The translations under genes and the position numbers were made by a program. A stretch of DNA of 64,000 bases from Panagrolaimus kolymaensis (taxonomy: Eukaryota > Nematoda > Chromadorea > Rhabditida > Panagrolaimidae), in NCBI GenBank assembly GCA_028622995.1, contig JAJQJQ010000010.1:1798001-1862000 (forward strand), written 5' to 3'. Below the pieces are notes generated by a model. The model did not search any database. It had not been told where the DNA came from and saw only the letters and a program-made list of their open reading frames with translations. Positions 36,501 to 48,015 of this stretch are shown piece by piece (within the stretch, counting starts at the first letter, position 1; each line of letters begins with the position of its first letter).

Positions 36501-36918
36501 CATGATTATTTCAGAATAAAAATAACTCATCATTTTTTTCTTCGCTTTTCATTGAATGTTTTTAGCTAGTTTTTACGTTTTCACTCTTTCCCTCCACTTT
36601 CATGATTCATCCTACAATGATAAAAACATTTCCCTTTTAAATTTTTTCACGCTAATTTCGATGATCAATTTTTTTTAAAGCAAAATGAATGGTTGAGGCA
36701 ACCCTTTTTCTATTAGTGGTGTTCGTTCTTCTTAAAGTAGAATTTCTTTTTTTAACTTTTTTTTCGGAACATCGTTTTAAGTTGCAAAAATGTTTTCGGA
36801 AACTGTTTTTTTTCTCTTTAACCATTCTCATAATCCGAGGTGTTAAAACCCTTTTCAAAAGAAAATTGCTTTTAACAAATTTAAAAAGAAGTTATTTTTA
36901 TTTGAGGAAGCAATACCT

Positions 36919-37080
36919 TTAAAAAACTCTGACTGAATAAGACTGGTATATATAGAGCTGTTTGTGTTGATCGCCGGAGGCAAAAAGATCTATTGCATTC
37001 ATGCTCGAACCAACTAGACCCAGAGAGGAAGACGGAGACCTTGCTGCTGCGCAATAAGCTTCGTTCAAAAATATCTTTCC
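36919..37080 (-). other. Possible orphan exon, unknown gene
   Basis: On the minus strand an open stretch encodes EAYCAAARSPSSSLGLVG and SSMNAIDLFASGDQHKQL with varied amino acids and balanced codon use, unlike its neighbours, and stops at 36919. A weak donor (AGA|GTTTTT) precedes the stop. No partner exon is recognised. It may be an exon of an unrecognised gene or a promoter-associated composition island. Confidence 0.25.
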
Positions 37081-38888
37081 TTTCCTTCTTCCTTCGATAT
37101 TTATGCAATCAAAGAACGAAAGAAATAAATAAATAAAAGTCATTTTTTAATGTATTAGTAGTTATGAAGCACTTGACTTTTTTTTCTATCTTTCCGGAAA
37201 ACTAGTCTTCCTTTTTTTTATTTTATTTATTATATTTATTTTTTAATCAATTGATTAATAGTAATAGTGAGAGAAAAAGTATGAAATTAAAGTTAAGTTT
37301 GTAAGTATATATTACCTTTTTTTCTATTTTCTTCCATGAAAAAATGGATAATGATTGCTGTTGTTGCTATGTGGTGATTATCTTATTCCCCGTGAAATAA
37401 GACATATAACAACTCAGCCGCAATGGTTAACTTTTTTTCTTTTTCTTCATCACCTAAAATTATTTCTGAATATGTATTTTAAAAGATAGAGATTAATGCT
37501 CCGGTTTTTTTCTTAATATTTTTAATTTTGAATTGCGGGAAAAGGCACAAAACGCTCATTGATAAAAAAAATTCGGCATATTTATCCCCAATCGTTTCGA
37601 ATTTTTTTATTCCTTCTCAATCATAACTTTGCGGTGACCTAACGACCGACTAACGAAGACTTTAAATAATGATTGTAAAACTAATAGGATTGTGCTAAAT
37701 AACTATATTTTTTCTCAATATTATGTCTGTTAACTTTTCTTCCTGAATTTATTTTTTTATAAATTTAAATATGATAGACCTTGCGGGAAAAAAATTAATG
37801 TGGGCGCCCTCAATGACTTATTTTTCCAGAAATTAATCATTTTGCGACATCTTCTTTTTTTAAATGAAAATCTCAAGTCTGGCTTGATAGTTCACTCTTT
37901 CTTTTTTTCTTTAAAAAGTTTTATGACTTCTTTGTTAGACACTTGGGAATCATTGATTTTGTTGGGGCCAAATACAAAAAAAGAAAGAAAAAAACAATAG
38001 TTAAAAATTTTTTGTTATGTAATATTTTTTAAAAGACAATTTTGTGTCATTTGTTGTTGTTCCTCTTCTTCTTTATTCTTCTTTTTTCTTCTTTGTATAT
38101 TTTTATTTAAACGAGCGGAAACAGTTTAGTCGGCAATGCGATCTGCCAAATCCATTTTTTTGACAAAAGGCTGTCGTCTTTTATTATACAAAAAAAAAAG
38201 AGAAACAAGAACGAGAAATTGTTTCTTCGTTTCATTTCTTTTTTCGTCGTCCAAATAACTGTCAATGAAATGAAATGCGGGGGCATCATTTCCGACTTCG
38301 ACTTTTGTTTATGCAAATTTATTATTTCTTTTCTTCTTTTTATGCTTCTTGTTTTCCCGCTACATTAGTATTTTTGGTGGAGAGCGTTTACATTCGAAGC
38401 AATAAATATATGCTTGATTATTATTACACCAAAATATTTTTGCCTCTTAAAAACATGTTTTTAATTTTTTTTTGCCTTAAATCTTTTTCTTCATTTTTTT
38501 CATTCAACGCTACTCTGAAATTTTAATTTCCATCTTCCTCCAAAAAAAACTTTATTTACACCTATTTAACCCTTTATTTAAGGCCATTTTGCAAACCCTG
38601 TCATTATCGTTTTTAATAATCATTTATTAACCGCGATTCTTTTTCATTTTTTAACGTGGAGCTTTTTCTGGCTCAAAAATAGAAACTTGTCCGAAAATAT
38701 ATAACGCAACCAACAACAAAACACCGATTTCACGCTCAAATAAATAATGTACAAATTTATATTTTTTTTGAGTGAAATTTGTCCTTATTTTAGTTGTCGC
38801 CAAAAACGTGTGAAAAAAAGAAAGAAAAAAATAGAGGCAGTGTTACGCCAATTTTGGCAAAAAAGAATTTTTATGCTTTTATTTGACC

Positions 38889-40739
38889 ATGTTACTGGAC
38901 TCCTCCATATACAATGGCAAATCAGCTGCAGAAATTTTAGAAGAAACAAAAAAGTATTATGTTAAAACGAGAGAGTTAAAAGAAAATAAAATAGGTGAGT
39001 TTCTTTTTTCTTTTCCTTTTTTTGTTGCGCAATTTTTAATTAAAATGTATATATTTAGATCTTTCAACTCCTCGACTATATAAATCTCCAAGTGAAGAAG
39101 AAATGGAACAAATTGTTTCGGAATTGCGTAAACGTCCATCAATAAAACATCCAATTCCATCAACTGCACTTCGAATAACTCAAAGTTTTTGTTCCCCGAC
39201 TACTTTTGGCACATCTTTTTGTATTACTGGTTCCATGGAGCAGCCACAAAGGATGCAATCATTTTGTACGAGTGCCACAAGTGCTTTCAATCCTGTGATT
39301 CGAACACCACCACGACCACCCAAAAGTGAAAAAGTTAGAGAAAAGCTAAAGTAAGCAAGCGAATGATTTCTTTATAAAAGCTAAATCAACTTTTTATTTT
39401 TCCAGGCTTCAAATTCAACCTGACACTGCTTCAACATCCTCACCCATCGAAAATCTTCCTCCTCGACCGATTCCACCTCCAAGACGCTCATTATTACAAA
39501 AGAGCGAATCTCGACCTATTCCACCGCCCCGTCAACGAATAACGATGACGACGTCCTATCACTCACCTTCTAACTTCACGCCTTTTGAATTAACGCCGCT
39601 TCCCGAAAAATCTCCTAACGATCTATCAAATGCTTTAAGCACACCCAATCTCATGAACAACAGTATTTGTTGCTCAACTTTTGAATCTTTACCGGTATTT
39701 AATTCTCGAAAAAATGTTGACTTGATGTCAAGTTCATGGTATGGACCTATAACAGCAACCAAGGTTCAACCAATCAGATTGGTGCCAAATCGACTTCGAA
39801 TTCCTGTTAAACCCAATCAGCTAACAGTTACAGTTCTTGGCCCCAAAAATACAAATACTAGAATAACTGAATCAAAATTGTAATTTAATTTTGTTTGCAA
39901 TATTTCTTTAATAACCTCTGTATTTTCAGAATCAAACCCATCCCTATAAGATCTTCTCCTGAAACATTTAAAGTAACTCGAAGTCATTCATCAATAACAC
40001 CATCCATTTCTCGATTAAGTAATTATCATTCACCTGGTACAACTTCAGGTGCTGGAACAGCTTCAGGAACTTCATTGTCAAATCATTCAGTCGCTGATTT
40101 CCATGTATCTACTTTGCCAAATAAACATATTATTTCGTCTCCCACTGCTTCAAAAGATTCAGGAGCTCATGATTGCAGCAATGTGGGATCCGAAATTGAA
40201 GAGTCACCAGAAATTAAACAAGTTGATAAAGATTTTGAAGAAAGAATTAAGCGATGGGATAGTTTTGCTGGGACTCATCAAAGGTAGAATTAAAATATTT
40301 GGAAAGAAAAAATAATAAAAAAGTTTTTAGAATCTTCCCAGCAATTCCAGCAACTTCAAATCCAGCAAAGCCTCCTCCAATTGCACCCAAGCCTGTCTTA
40401 TCTGCTGACACTGGTCTAAAAATAGTTGATAAATTTTTTGATCGCTGTGGTTTACCTTCAACAACTGATTCTGCTTCCGATATTAAACTCCAAGATGTTG
40501 AAGATGTTCAAGAAATTTCATCAATTGATTCAAATTTCACTTCCATCACTGACAACAACAAAGCCAAATTAGAAACATCGGAGAAAGACCAAAGCAAAGA
40601 TCAAAATGAAATTGTTGAAGTAAGTGGTGAACCAAAAATCAAAACAAATGTTGCATCAAAACCGGTGTCAACGATAGAAAAAAATGCTCGTGTTATTCAA
40701 TGGATACATGGGTGCACTATTGCAAGCACAGTTTGTTAG
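38889..40739 (+). CDS. Proline-rich protein of unknown function
   Basis: Five exons (38889-38994, 39059-39350, 39406-39879, 39930-40283, 40331-40739) sum to 1,635 bp, 544 residues, all joins in frame with GT-AG introns. The N-terminus (MLLDSSIYNGKSAAEILEET) is helical and looks conserved. The middle has several PxxP motifs of SH3-ligand type: RTPPRPPKS, LPPRPIPPPRR, SRPIPPPRQR and later KPPPIAPKP. Ser/Thr-rich spacers separate them. A short helical segment follows (KDFEERIKRWDSFAG), then an acidic region and a C-terminal VIQWIHGCTIAS. I do not recognise the family. The motifs suggest an intracellular adaptor or cytoskeleton-linked protein, which is inference. An upstream exon cannot be ruled out. 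The stop codon is 257 bp from that of the convergent znfx-1-like gene. Confidence 0.8.
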
Positions 40740-40995
40740 CAAAGTTTATTGTCACAAATCATCGAACCCTTATTCCGTCATAAATGTGTGCAATAATAAT
40801 GGAATTATTAAAAACCTTCCATAGCTTTTAAAAAAATTTTATTTTGTAAATTTTTGTATTTTTTTGTTGGTTAAAGTGTGCATTGAAACTGTGAATATAT
40901 TATTCAAAAAACGGATATTAAAAGAATAAATAAAGTTAAGTTTTATATATTGCTAGCCAAGATAACAGATGTGAGGAAAAACAAGAAGAAAATAA

Positions 40996-43155
40996 TTAAT
41001 GATAATTCCTAAATGGATCATTATATCCTTCGGTATTTAATCCAGTGCCTCGATGCATTTCAGCTTGAGCATCACGATTATCACCAACAAGAGCATGGTC
41101 CCGGCCTCCAATGGTAGCATTGCATTCGGGACATTTAGAATATTCCATAGCTCCCCCACATTCGCCAATTCCATAAATGTGTCCTAAAATTTGATGTTAT
41201 TTCAAAATTTTTATTTTTAGTAAATATAAAATTTATGGAATGTTAAATTTACTTTCAAAATCTCCTTTAAACTCTTCTTTTCCATGAAGAAGTTCAAAAA
41301 TTTCCTCCAATTTTTCTATGTTATTAGCATTAATGTCGTATGAATTATTTGCAATTCGTGATAAATATTCAAATAGCTGAAAACGAATTTTCCAACATTA
41401 TTTTTGTTTTATACTTTTACAAAAAAGCTTACTTCAACAACAAATCCAAATCGCATTGTTTCATTAGAAATTTGATTTATCATTGTTTCAGACATTGAAT
41501 TAGGGTCTAATTTTTTGAAAATAATTTCAAATGCATTTTGAATATAATCCCAGTAATTTTCAATTTTAAGTTTCATCATTAAAGCTTGATATGTTGGATG
41601 GCGCAACTTGCTTACTTCGATTTTAAGTGGTTTAATATTGTCGTTTGCTTTTTTAGTAAATTTGCCTAATAATTCAATAACTCTAGAAAAAATAAATGTT
41701 TATTTTTAGTTTATGGTAAAATAAAACTTGCTTTAGAATATTTCTCGCTGTGGTAAACCAAGATTTCGTAGCAATCGATTGATCAGGATTTTCCAAAGTT
41801 TTCTGTAATTCGGAAATTTTTTCTTCCTTTCCTGGTCTGAAACTTTATTTTTAGTATAAACATTGCAAAATATTCTGAACTAACGCAAAAGCTTTCAACG
41901 TTTTGGAATCAAACTTTTCGCTGACTTCCTCTTTTAACTTTTCAACTTCAACATTTTTTTCTTTGTTAGTTAATCCACGCAAGACTTGTTTAATCTAAAA
42001 TATTTAATAAAATATACTGATAATATAAAATTAGTTTAAATAACAAACATTTTCAATATCTACAGCTCGTTGATTCAAAATACTCATATATCTTTTGGAG
42101 CGGCGAATGGGTTGTGAACATTTGGGGCAAGTAATTTTTACAATAGCTGCTGATTTCTTTTCATCATTAGGATCTGGCAGTAAAGATTGAACCCAGCCAT
42201 CAAGGCCCTAAAATTTGGCGGGTTACTACGGCTTAATAAAGTTTATTTTGATCTTACCGTAACTTCAATAATATGTGGTTCTTCAATAGTGCCATCTTTT
42301 TTCACCTGGAAGCAATCTTTTAACTGAATAAATCTGGAATTTTCATCTTCATTTCCTAAAAAAGTTTGGCAAATTTCATCATATTTATCACGATTGCAAA
42401 TTTTACAAATTTTAGGACATTCTTCACCACAAATTCCAATACATAAATGTGGAACATAATTTTCTCCTAAAATTAAATTTTATAGCATGTCCAATTTATA
42501 TTTATTTTTTTGTTACCATTAGTATTAATTTTTCCATTTTTAGTAGGATCACAATCCAATAATTTGTTGCATGGTTCCAAACATGGTTTAACATTACATG
42601 GTTCACCACACAACATTTCACAAGTTCGATGTTCACATTGATTCAAACATTGTTCCGCACATGGAGGACAAGGTTCACCGCAAATTCGACCAACTTTAGT
42701 TTTTTTATTCCCAAATTTCCTTTGCTTTTTTAGCTGTTCTCCAGGTAAAGGAATTTTACCACATTGAGTATGGCCGCAAGCAGTTTGACATGGTTGAGGG
42801 CAAGGAGGACAATCTTTGGAACATTTTGATTTGCACGCATGCCCACAAATAAGAATCTTTTTACAATCTTCTTGGCAACGTTGATGCAAACGGCCTAAAA
42901 TTTGTTTTCATTAAAGCATGTTAGAAGAAATAATTACCATTGCAACATTTTCCACAGGTTCCTTGACAGAGATGTTCACAATCTGGTAAGATCATGCCAC
43001 AAGGATATGGACATGGTTTAGAAGTAATGTCATCGCAACATTATGTTCGAACAGTATGCTTGCAACGTGGCCATTCTTTTTCAACTTCGTAAGTACATTT
43101 TACTTTTTCTAAATCATCGCCACATCTGACAGCGATATTATGCTGACAACCAGAA
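40996..43155 (-). pseudogene. znfx-1-like gene, zinc-finger C-terminal part, cut off from its helicase by a deletion
   Basis: The minus-strand frame starting near SGCQHNIAVRCGDDL encodes an array of NFX1-type Cys/His fingers (KCTYEVEKEWPRCKH, CPYPCGMILPDCEHLC, CGKCCNG, then CGHACKSKCSKDCPPCPQPC and more). It continues into a helical region and the typical C-terminus GHIYGIGECGGAMEYSKCPEC, stopping at 40996. The family order is helicase, then fingers, then this tail. Here the frame is offset from the helicase exon upstream, and an in-frame TAA interrupts the finger region at 43041-43043 (VRT*CCDDI; one substitution from CAA). One intron (41683-41731) needs a GC donor. Downstream exons otherwise splice in frame, so damage is recent or due to sequence error. 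Confidence 0.7.
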
Positions 43156-45175
43156 ATTGATCCAACGCATGATTCGTATAACAAACAACTAGCATTGGAC
43201 GAGCTTCTTCTTCATCAGGATTCCAAGCATCCCAATTTTCGAGTAATAATTTAGCCAATTGTAAACCCATATAAGTTTTACCAGTTCCAGGAGGACCTTG
43301 AATAATGGATAAATTTGTAGTTAATGCATATTCTAAAGCATCAAATTGGCTTTTATCCATTCCCATCATTTCAGGATTGAGAAGAGTTTTTATATTATCA
43401 ACGCTATAACTCGTGTCTTCCATTTCTCGTTGAGCTTCCTTGGTTAAAAGAACTTTAAAATCAAGTTCTGCATTAATGAGATAATCAGGGACTTGGGTTT
43501 GGGTATTTACGTAAACAAGATATTGGGAAAATGGAACTTGTTGATCAGGTTGAATTGACTAAAAATTAATTATCAATATATTTTTTGTTTCTGATTATTA
43601 TTTTAATGTAAAACTTGCTTGTAATGCAGTTATAACATGTCGATAAGCTTCAAAAAATGCTGGAGATTCCACCATATTATATTTCCATTTAGTGTTTACT
43701 TTTGACATTTCTTCAAACTTTAGCCCAATTTTTCCATCCCTCAAATCTTTTTCATCTCTATCCATTACCGTAGCAAAAAGATAGTTAGTTTGGAAGTTAT
43801 CGGATGATAAACAAACTAAACTACCATATTTTAAACGTTTATTCCATTTCATCCGTTTCAAAACCTAAAACTTGCTTTCATTATTGGTTTTAATAATTTT
43901 GCTATTACCTTTATTCGAGCATATGAAAGCATTTCACCCGTTTGCTTATGCAATACTGGAATATTAAGCTCAACATCTTTATAAATAAATAAATCAGTTT
44001 CCTTTATTCCACCTTGTTGATATGAAGCAATTCCTTCACGTAAAGGTCGAATTAAATCTTCACGCAATAAACGAAATTGAACATCTAAATAATGCTCATC
44101 ATCATCATATCGTCCATGAATTTTAGCAACTCTTAAATATGGCCGGCTATCTAATGAAATGTCTTCGGGTGTTGGAACAATTGAAAGTTCACGGAATTGA
44201 TTTGGTGGAGCTCCTGTACTACCTTCAAATTCTGGACCTTGCTGGATGGGTTTATGAGCGTTGTCTTTTTCTTTTTGACGTTCTGCAGCTTTGGTTTGAT
44301 GATGCTCCTAAAATACTTTTTACAATGACAACTTTTTATAAAAACGAATTTCTCACTTTAATTGCAATATCAAGTCTTCCAAGTTCTCTCAAACAATTTT
44401 CAGACAAAAAATCATCATTTGCCTGCGAAGCTTGGTTCAAAGATGAAAGAACAAGTTGAGTTTTAGCCAAAATGTTATCCATTTTCCATGGAAGCATATT
44501 AAATCCAAGGAGAAGAAGCTTCAAAAAATTTTCAGCCAGTTTTGCGTAAACATGTGTATGCAAGTTGGTATCATAAGGTAACAGAGATATTTGCTTTTCA
44601 GTAATATTTTCAACAAGTTTGCTTGATAAAACTTTTTTGAGAAAATCATACGTTAATCTTCTGGTCTCAGCTTGACTTGCTGATGCCGTTGCAACTATAA
44701 TGCGAAGAAAATTCGTTTGTTTTTTAACATCAGGCCACAAATCATCAAGTCGATTGTAAAAGGAATCAGTCTAAAAAGAATGAATGTTATTACAAAAACA
44801 TTTCTTCGCGCATTTTTATTGAATTTTCTCAAATTTAAAACTCACAAGAACGGCTGTTAATAAATCACTTGATCCATTTAAAATTTTTCCCGAATCTAAT
44901 CCTTCGCATAACTCTTCTATCTTTTGATAACTAATACCAAATTTTTTGTAATCTTGACCATCACCGTTATTAGTGGAATTGCCGCGACCTCTGCCTCGAC
45001 CACGACCTCGTCCTCTTGATAATCCATTTAGATGGTGTTCTTCATTATTTTCTGTTACTTCGTTTTCAGAAGAGTTTTGATTGTAAAAATTTTGATTATT
45101 TCCTCGTCGAGGTCCGCCTCGCGCTCCTCGATTACCACCAAATCTTCCTCTTTGATTATTATTACCTCTATCCAT
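43109..45175 (-). CDS. znfx-1: ZNFX-1-like NFX1-type zinc-finger helicase, N-terminal part (truncated after motif Ia)
   Basis: Exons 45175-44846, 44770-44357, 44307-43909, 43864-43619 and about 43559-43109 splice in frame. Residues 1-75 are Gly/Arg-rich RNA-binding sequence with (RG)6 around 54-65. A helical armadillo-like region follows, then the family block DEHYLDVQFRLLREDLIRPL. A superfamily 1 helicase core begins at about residue 500, with Walker A GPPGTGKT near 550 and VVCYTNHALDQFL. In C. elegans ZNFX-1 is a perinuclear-granule factor needed for inheritance of small-RNA silencing. Helicase motifs II to VI are absent: after NHALDQFL the frame runs 15 codons into a TAG at 43109. Intron 43620-43560 region uses a GC donor (CAA|GCAAGTTT); the neighbouring GT would give a stop. 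A candidate trans-splice acceptor CTATTTTTAG lies about 26 nt before the ATG. Confidence 0.85.
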
Positions 45176-46093
45176 ACCCGTAAAAAGATAATAATACTAA
45201 AAATAGTAAAAGTTAATAAATTTATCTTTTACCAAAAAAAAAGAGTTGGATTAAAAATCAATGGCAAAAGTATAAAAAAAAATGAATAAGGATGTAATAA
45301 ATATTTATCATAATCACTACTTCTTTTTTTTTAAATAAAAGCTCTAAACAAAAAATGTTTGTGAAAAGAGGTATCGAAAGTACAAGTTTTGTGGCATGAG
45401 TAAACAAAATGTAATTTTTTTTTCTCTTAAAGGCATTATCGATTTACAAGCATAATAAAAAATAATAACAAAAAAAGAATATTTTGTTATTTTATTCGCT
45501 GATTCATTCGTTCATTTCACAGGAAAAAAATGTCAAGTTTATAAATTTTGAGAGAACATCACATACAAAATGATAATATTTTTCTTTCTTCTTGTAAAAA
45601 GATGTTTATAAAAAATGCGGTTTTTTTTTCAATGGCAACAAAACGTAGAAACAAATGGAAAAAACAATTGTTTGTGATTTATTTCAATTAATGGATAGAT
45701 TAAGGAAAGTTGCTTTTTTTACACATTCTAAACCACTTTAACATGGGAAAACCAAAAAGATTAGGTTTAATAATTTACTTATAATTACTGTGAAATCAAA
45801 TAACAGCGCTCTAATATTCCATCTAAAAATTTTGTTTTTAAATTTATGTTTGGTTAGGAAGAAGCAATTTTGTTTATTATCACATTTACTGCTTCTATGT
45901 AAAATACTCTTTAATTAGTAATTCTTGTAAAATATATTTCTTTATTGATTTATTAATTAATATCAATAAAAGTGTACAAAGATAAATGTTCTAAGTTTTG
46001 TTAAATTATTGCATTATTAATTTACTTATTTTTATACAATTTTCTGAAGAAAGAAATAAAAAATGAATCAGTTTGGCATATATAAGCAACTTA
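45176..46093. other. Intergenic spacer
   Basis: 5' flank of the znfx-1-like gene and 3' flank of the SLC22 transporter. It is AT-rich, and I see no gene or structured RNA. Confidence 0.6.
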
Positions 46094-48015
46094 TTAGTCA
46101 TTTTTTTCAACCTCTTCTATTGTTTCATGTAATTGTTTTCCAGAAGTTTCTGGTAAGCAAAATATGACTATTACGGCGGCAAATAAAGCTAACGCAGCAA
46201 ATGGAATAACCATAATCATTTTTCCGAAAGAGTCTACAAGCCACATTGAAACGTAAGATGCTGTAATGGCTCCTATTCTCGCAACCATTGAGCAACCACC
46301 CATGGCTGTATTTCGAATTACCGTTGGGAAAAGTTCGGGAGTAAAAATGTATAAAGATGTATATGTAGAGGCTAAAGCAGATTTTGCAAGAAGCGATTGA
46401 GTGATTCCTATCGCTGGGTATACTGCAAATAATTATGTTTTAACATTCTTTTCGCTAGTTTTATCTTTTTTACCTTCGCCATTAAGTATTATACTAGATA
46501 ACATTGCAATTGCAGCTGTAACAAATCCTCCAACAAGTACCGGTTTTCTACCAATTCTATCAACCAAAATGCCAGTTAAAAATAATGCAGGTAATTCAGA
46601 TAATCCTCCAAAAATAAAAGTTAAATACAAATCTCCTCCTAGAAAGTTGGCATTCATTGAAACTCCATAATACAACATTGAACACACAGGCCTTTAAAAA
46701 AACAAGCATTTATAAAAAAGTTTTTATAAAAATTATGCTTACCAACAAACGAATGAAGCGAAAGTCCTTTTACGAATAATTGAAGTTTTAATTAAATCCA
46801 TAAAATTATGTTTTTTATTTTGACGATTGTTGATAATATCCTCATTCACCAAATGTTCATACCAATTTGCTGGTAAATATGTTCGATTCATTATTGAAGC
46901 ACGCCTCAAAACTTTATCTGCTTCTTGATATTTTTTATGGGCGACTAACCAGCGAGATGATTCTGGGATAATCCTGCAATTATAAATACAATAAATAAAA
47001 TATAATATTTATTCGCTAAAACTTACCACCAATAAGATACAAAAAGCAATGCTGGGAATGTGATACAAGCGTGAAGGTATTGATAATCTCTAACATTATA
47101 AGCAAGAATGCCAAGTGCCACTTGACCAAGAGCCCAAAACACCGAAGCCAAAATGCTGGATAATTGTCGATATTTAGGGCCAATAAGTTCTACACCAATA
47201 ACAACAGCAATAACGAAAATTCCAGGATGGGCAAATCCAACGCCTAATCTGCATAAAGCATAAATCGACCAATGTGGTGATAGAGCCATTCCAAAACCAG
47301 AAATAAATTGAACAACTAAAGCAACAAAAAATACTTTTTTTCGTCCAATTCGATCACCAAAAAATCCAAAAATTATACTTCCAAGCATTTGGCCCACATA
47401 ATACATTGATTGAATAACGGCTCGAAGTATTGATTTGTCACAGACAATATCCCACTAAAAATGATATTCACTTGGAGAAATTAAAATATTAAGCATACTC
47501 TTTGAATTGCAGTATAGCTTTCAGAAGATGTATCATAAATATAACCATTTGGACAATTACTTGAATTTCCTAACTGACATTCTTGAAAAGGGCATTCTTT
47601 TAAATTTTTATGATCTTTTAATGAACAATTTTTCCGATTATAAAGAGAGGCCATCGAAGGATTCCAATAATCTGCGCTCTCATTTTCTGTTATACCTTTG
47701 CATCTTAAAATCCAATTTTTATAAATAAAAAAAATAATTAGAGGCTATAAACCTATGTGAAATTTTTGCGCCGCTAAAAGTCCATGAAAGTGAATCCATT
47801 GATGTAATAATAGTTGGAAGGCATACTAATAAAAATATTAATCTTTGATATCTTCCAAATTGGCCCAAATATTTTACAATAATATCATCAAATCCAAGCT
47901 GTTCTTTTTCGCTGCAAGTACTTTCATTTCTACTTGCTGTACTGCTACTTTCTACGGAACCAGCCGTTCGAGAAGTATTTAAAGCTATTGATTTTTCTTT
48001 TAATTGATTGGACAT
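46094..48015 (-). CDS. SLC22-type organic cation/carnitine transporter (major facilitator)
   Basis: Six exons (48015-47753, 47703-47499, 47454-47027, 46973-46743, 46691-46474, 46422-46094) sum to 1,674 bp, 557 residues, normal for SLC22. A Ser-rich cytosolic N-terminus precedes TM1. The large Cys-containing extracellular loop between TM1 and TM2 (exon 2) leads into WDIVCDKS, a family hallmark. MFS signature GFFGDRIGRKKVF lies between TM2 and TM3 and is echoed as GILVDRIGRKPVL after TM8. WWIIPESSRWLV precedes the central loop, and YIFTPELFPTVIRNTAMG marks TM10-TM11. The protein should carry organic cations or zwitterions such as carnitine at the plasma membrane. MSNQ at 48015 is chosen as start because ATTTTAG at 48030-48036 is a good acceptor, placing the upstream in-frame ATG in an intron or outron. 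Substrate is not predictable. Confidence 0.93.

Larger units (their letters stand above)
32315..38888. other. 6.6 kb gene-poor AT-rich tract
   Basis: Mostly homopolymeric A/T runs and chance ORFs. Two islands of ordinary coding-like composition stand out: a possible first exon at 33417-33521 (+) and a possible exon at 36919-37080 (-). I see no transposon, tRNA or satellite. The tract probably includes the promoter and 5' region of the proline-rich gene at 38889. Confidence 0.5.

Noticed and set aside
32315..38888. tRNA, SL RNA, snRNA or CRISPR-like arrays
   Set aside because: Read on both strands for B-box-like GTTCGA words, spliced-leader sequence and regularly spaced repeats; nothing credible was seen.
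46401..46670. Plus-strand 89-codon ORF
   Set aside because: Antisense of the SLC22 exon 46474-46691.
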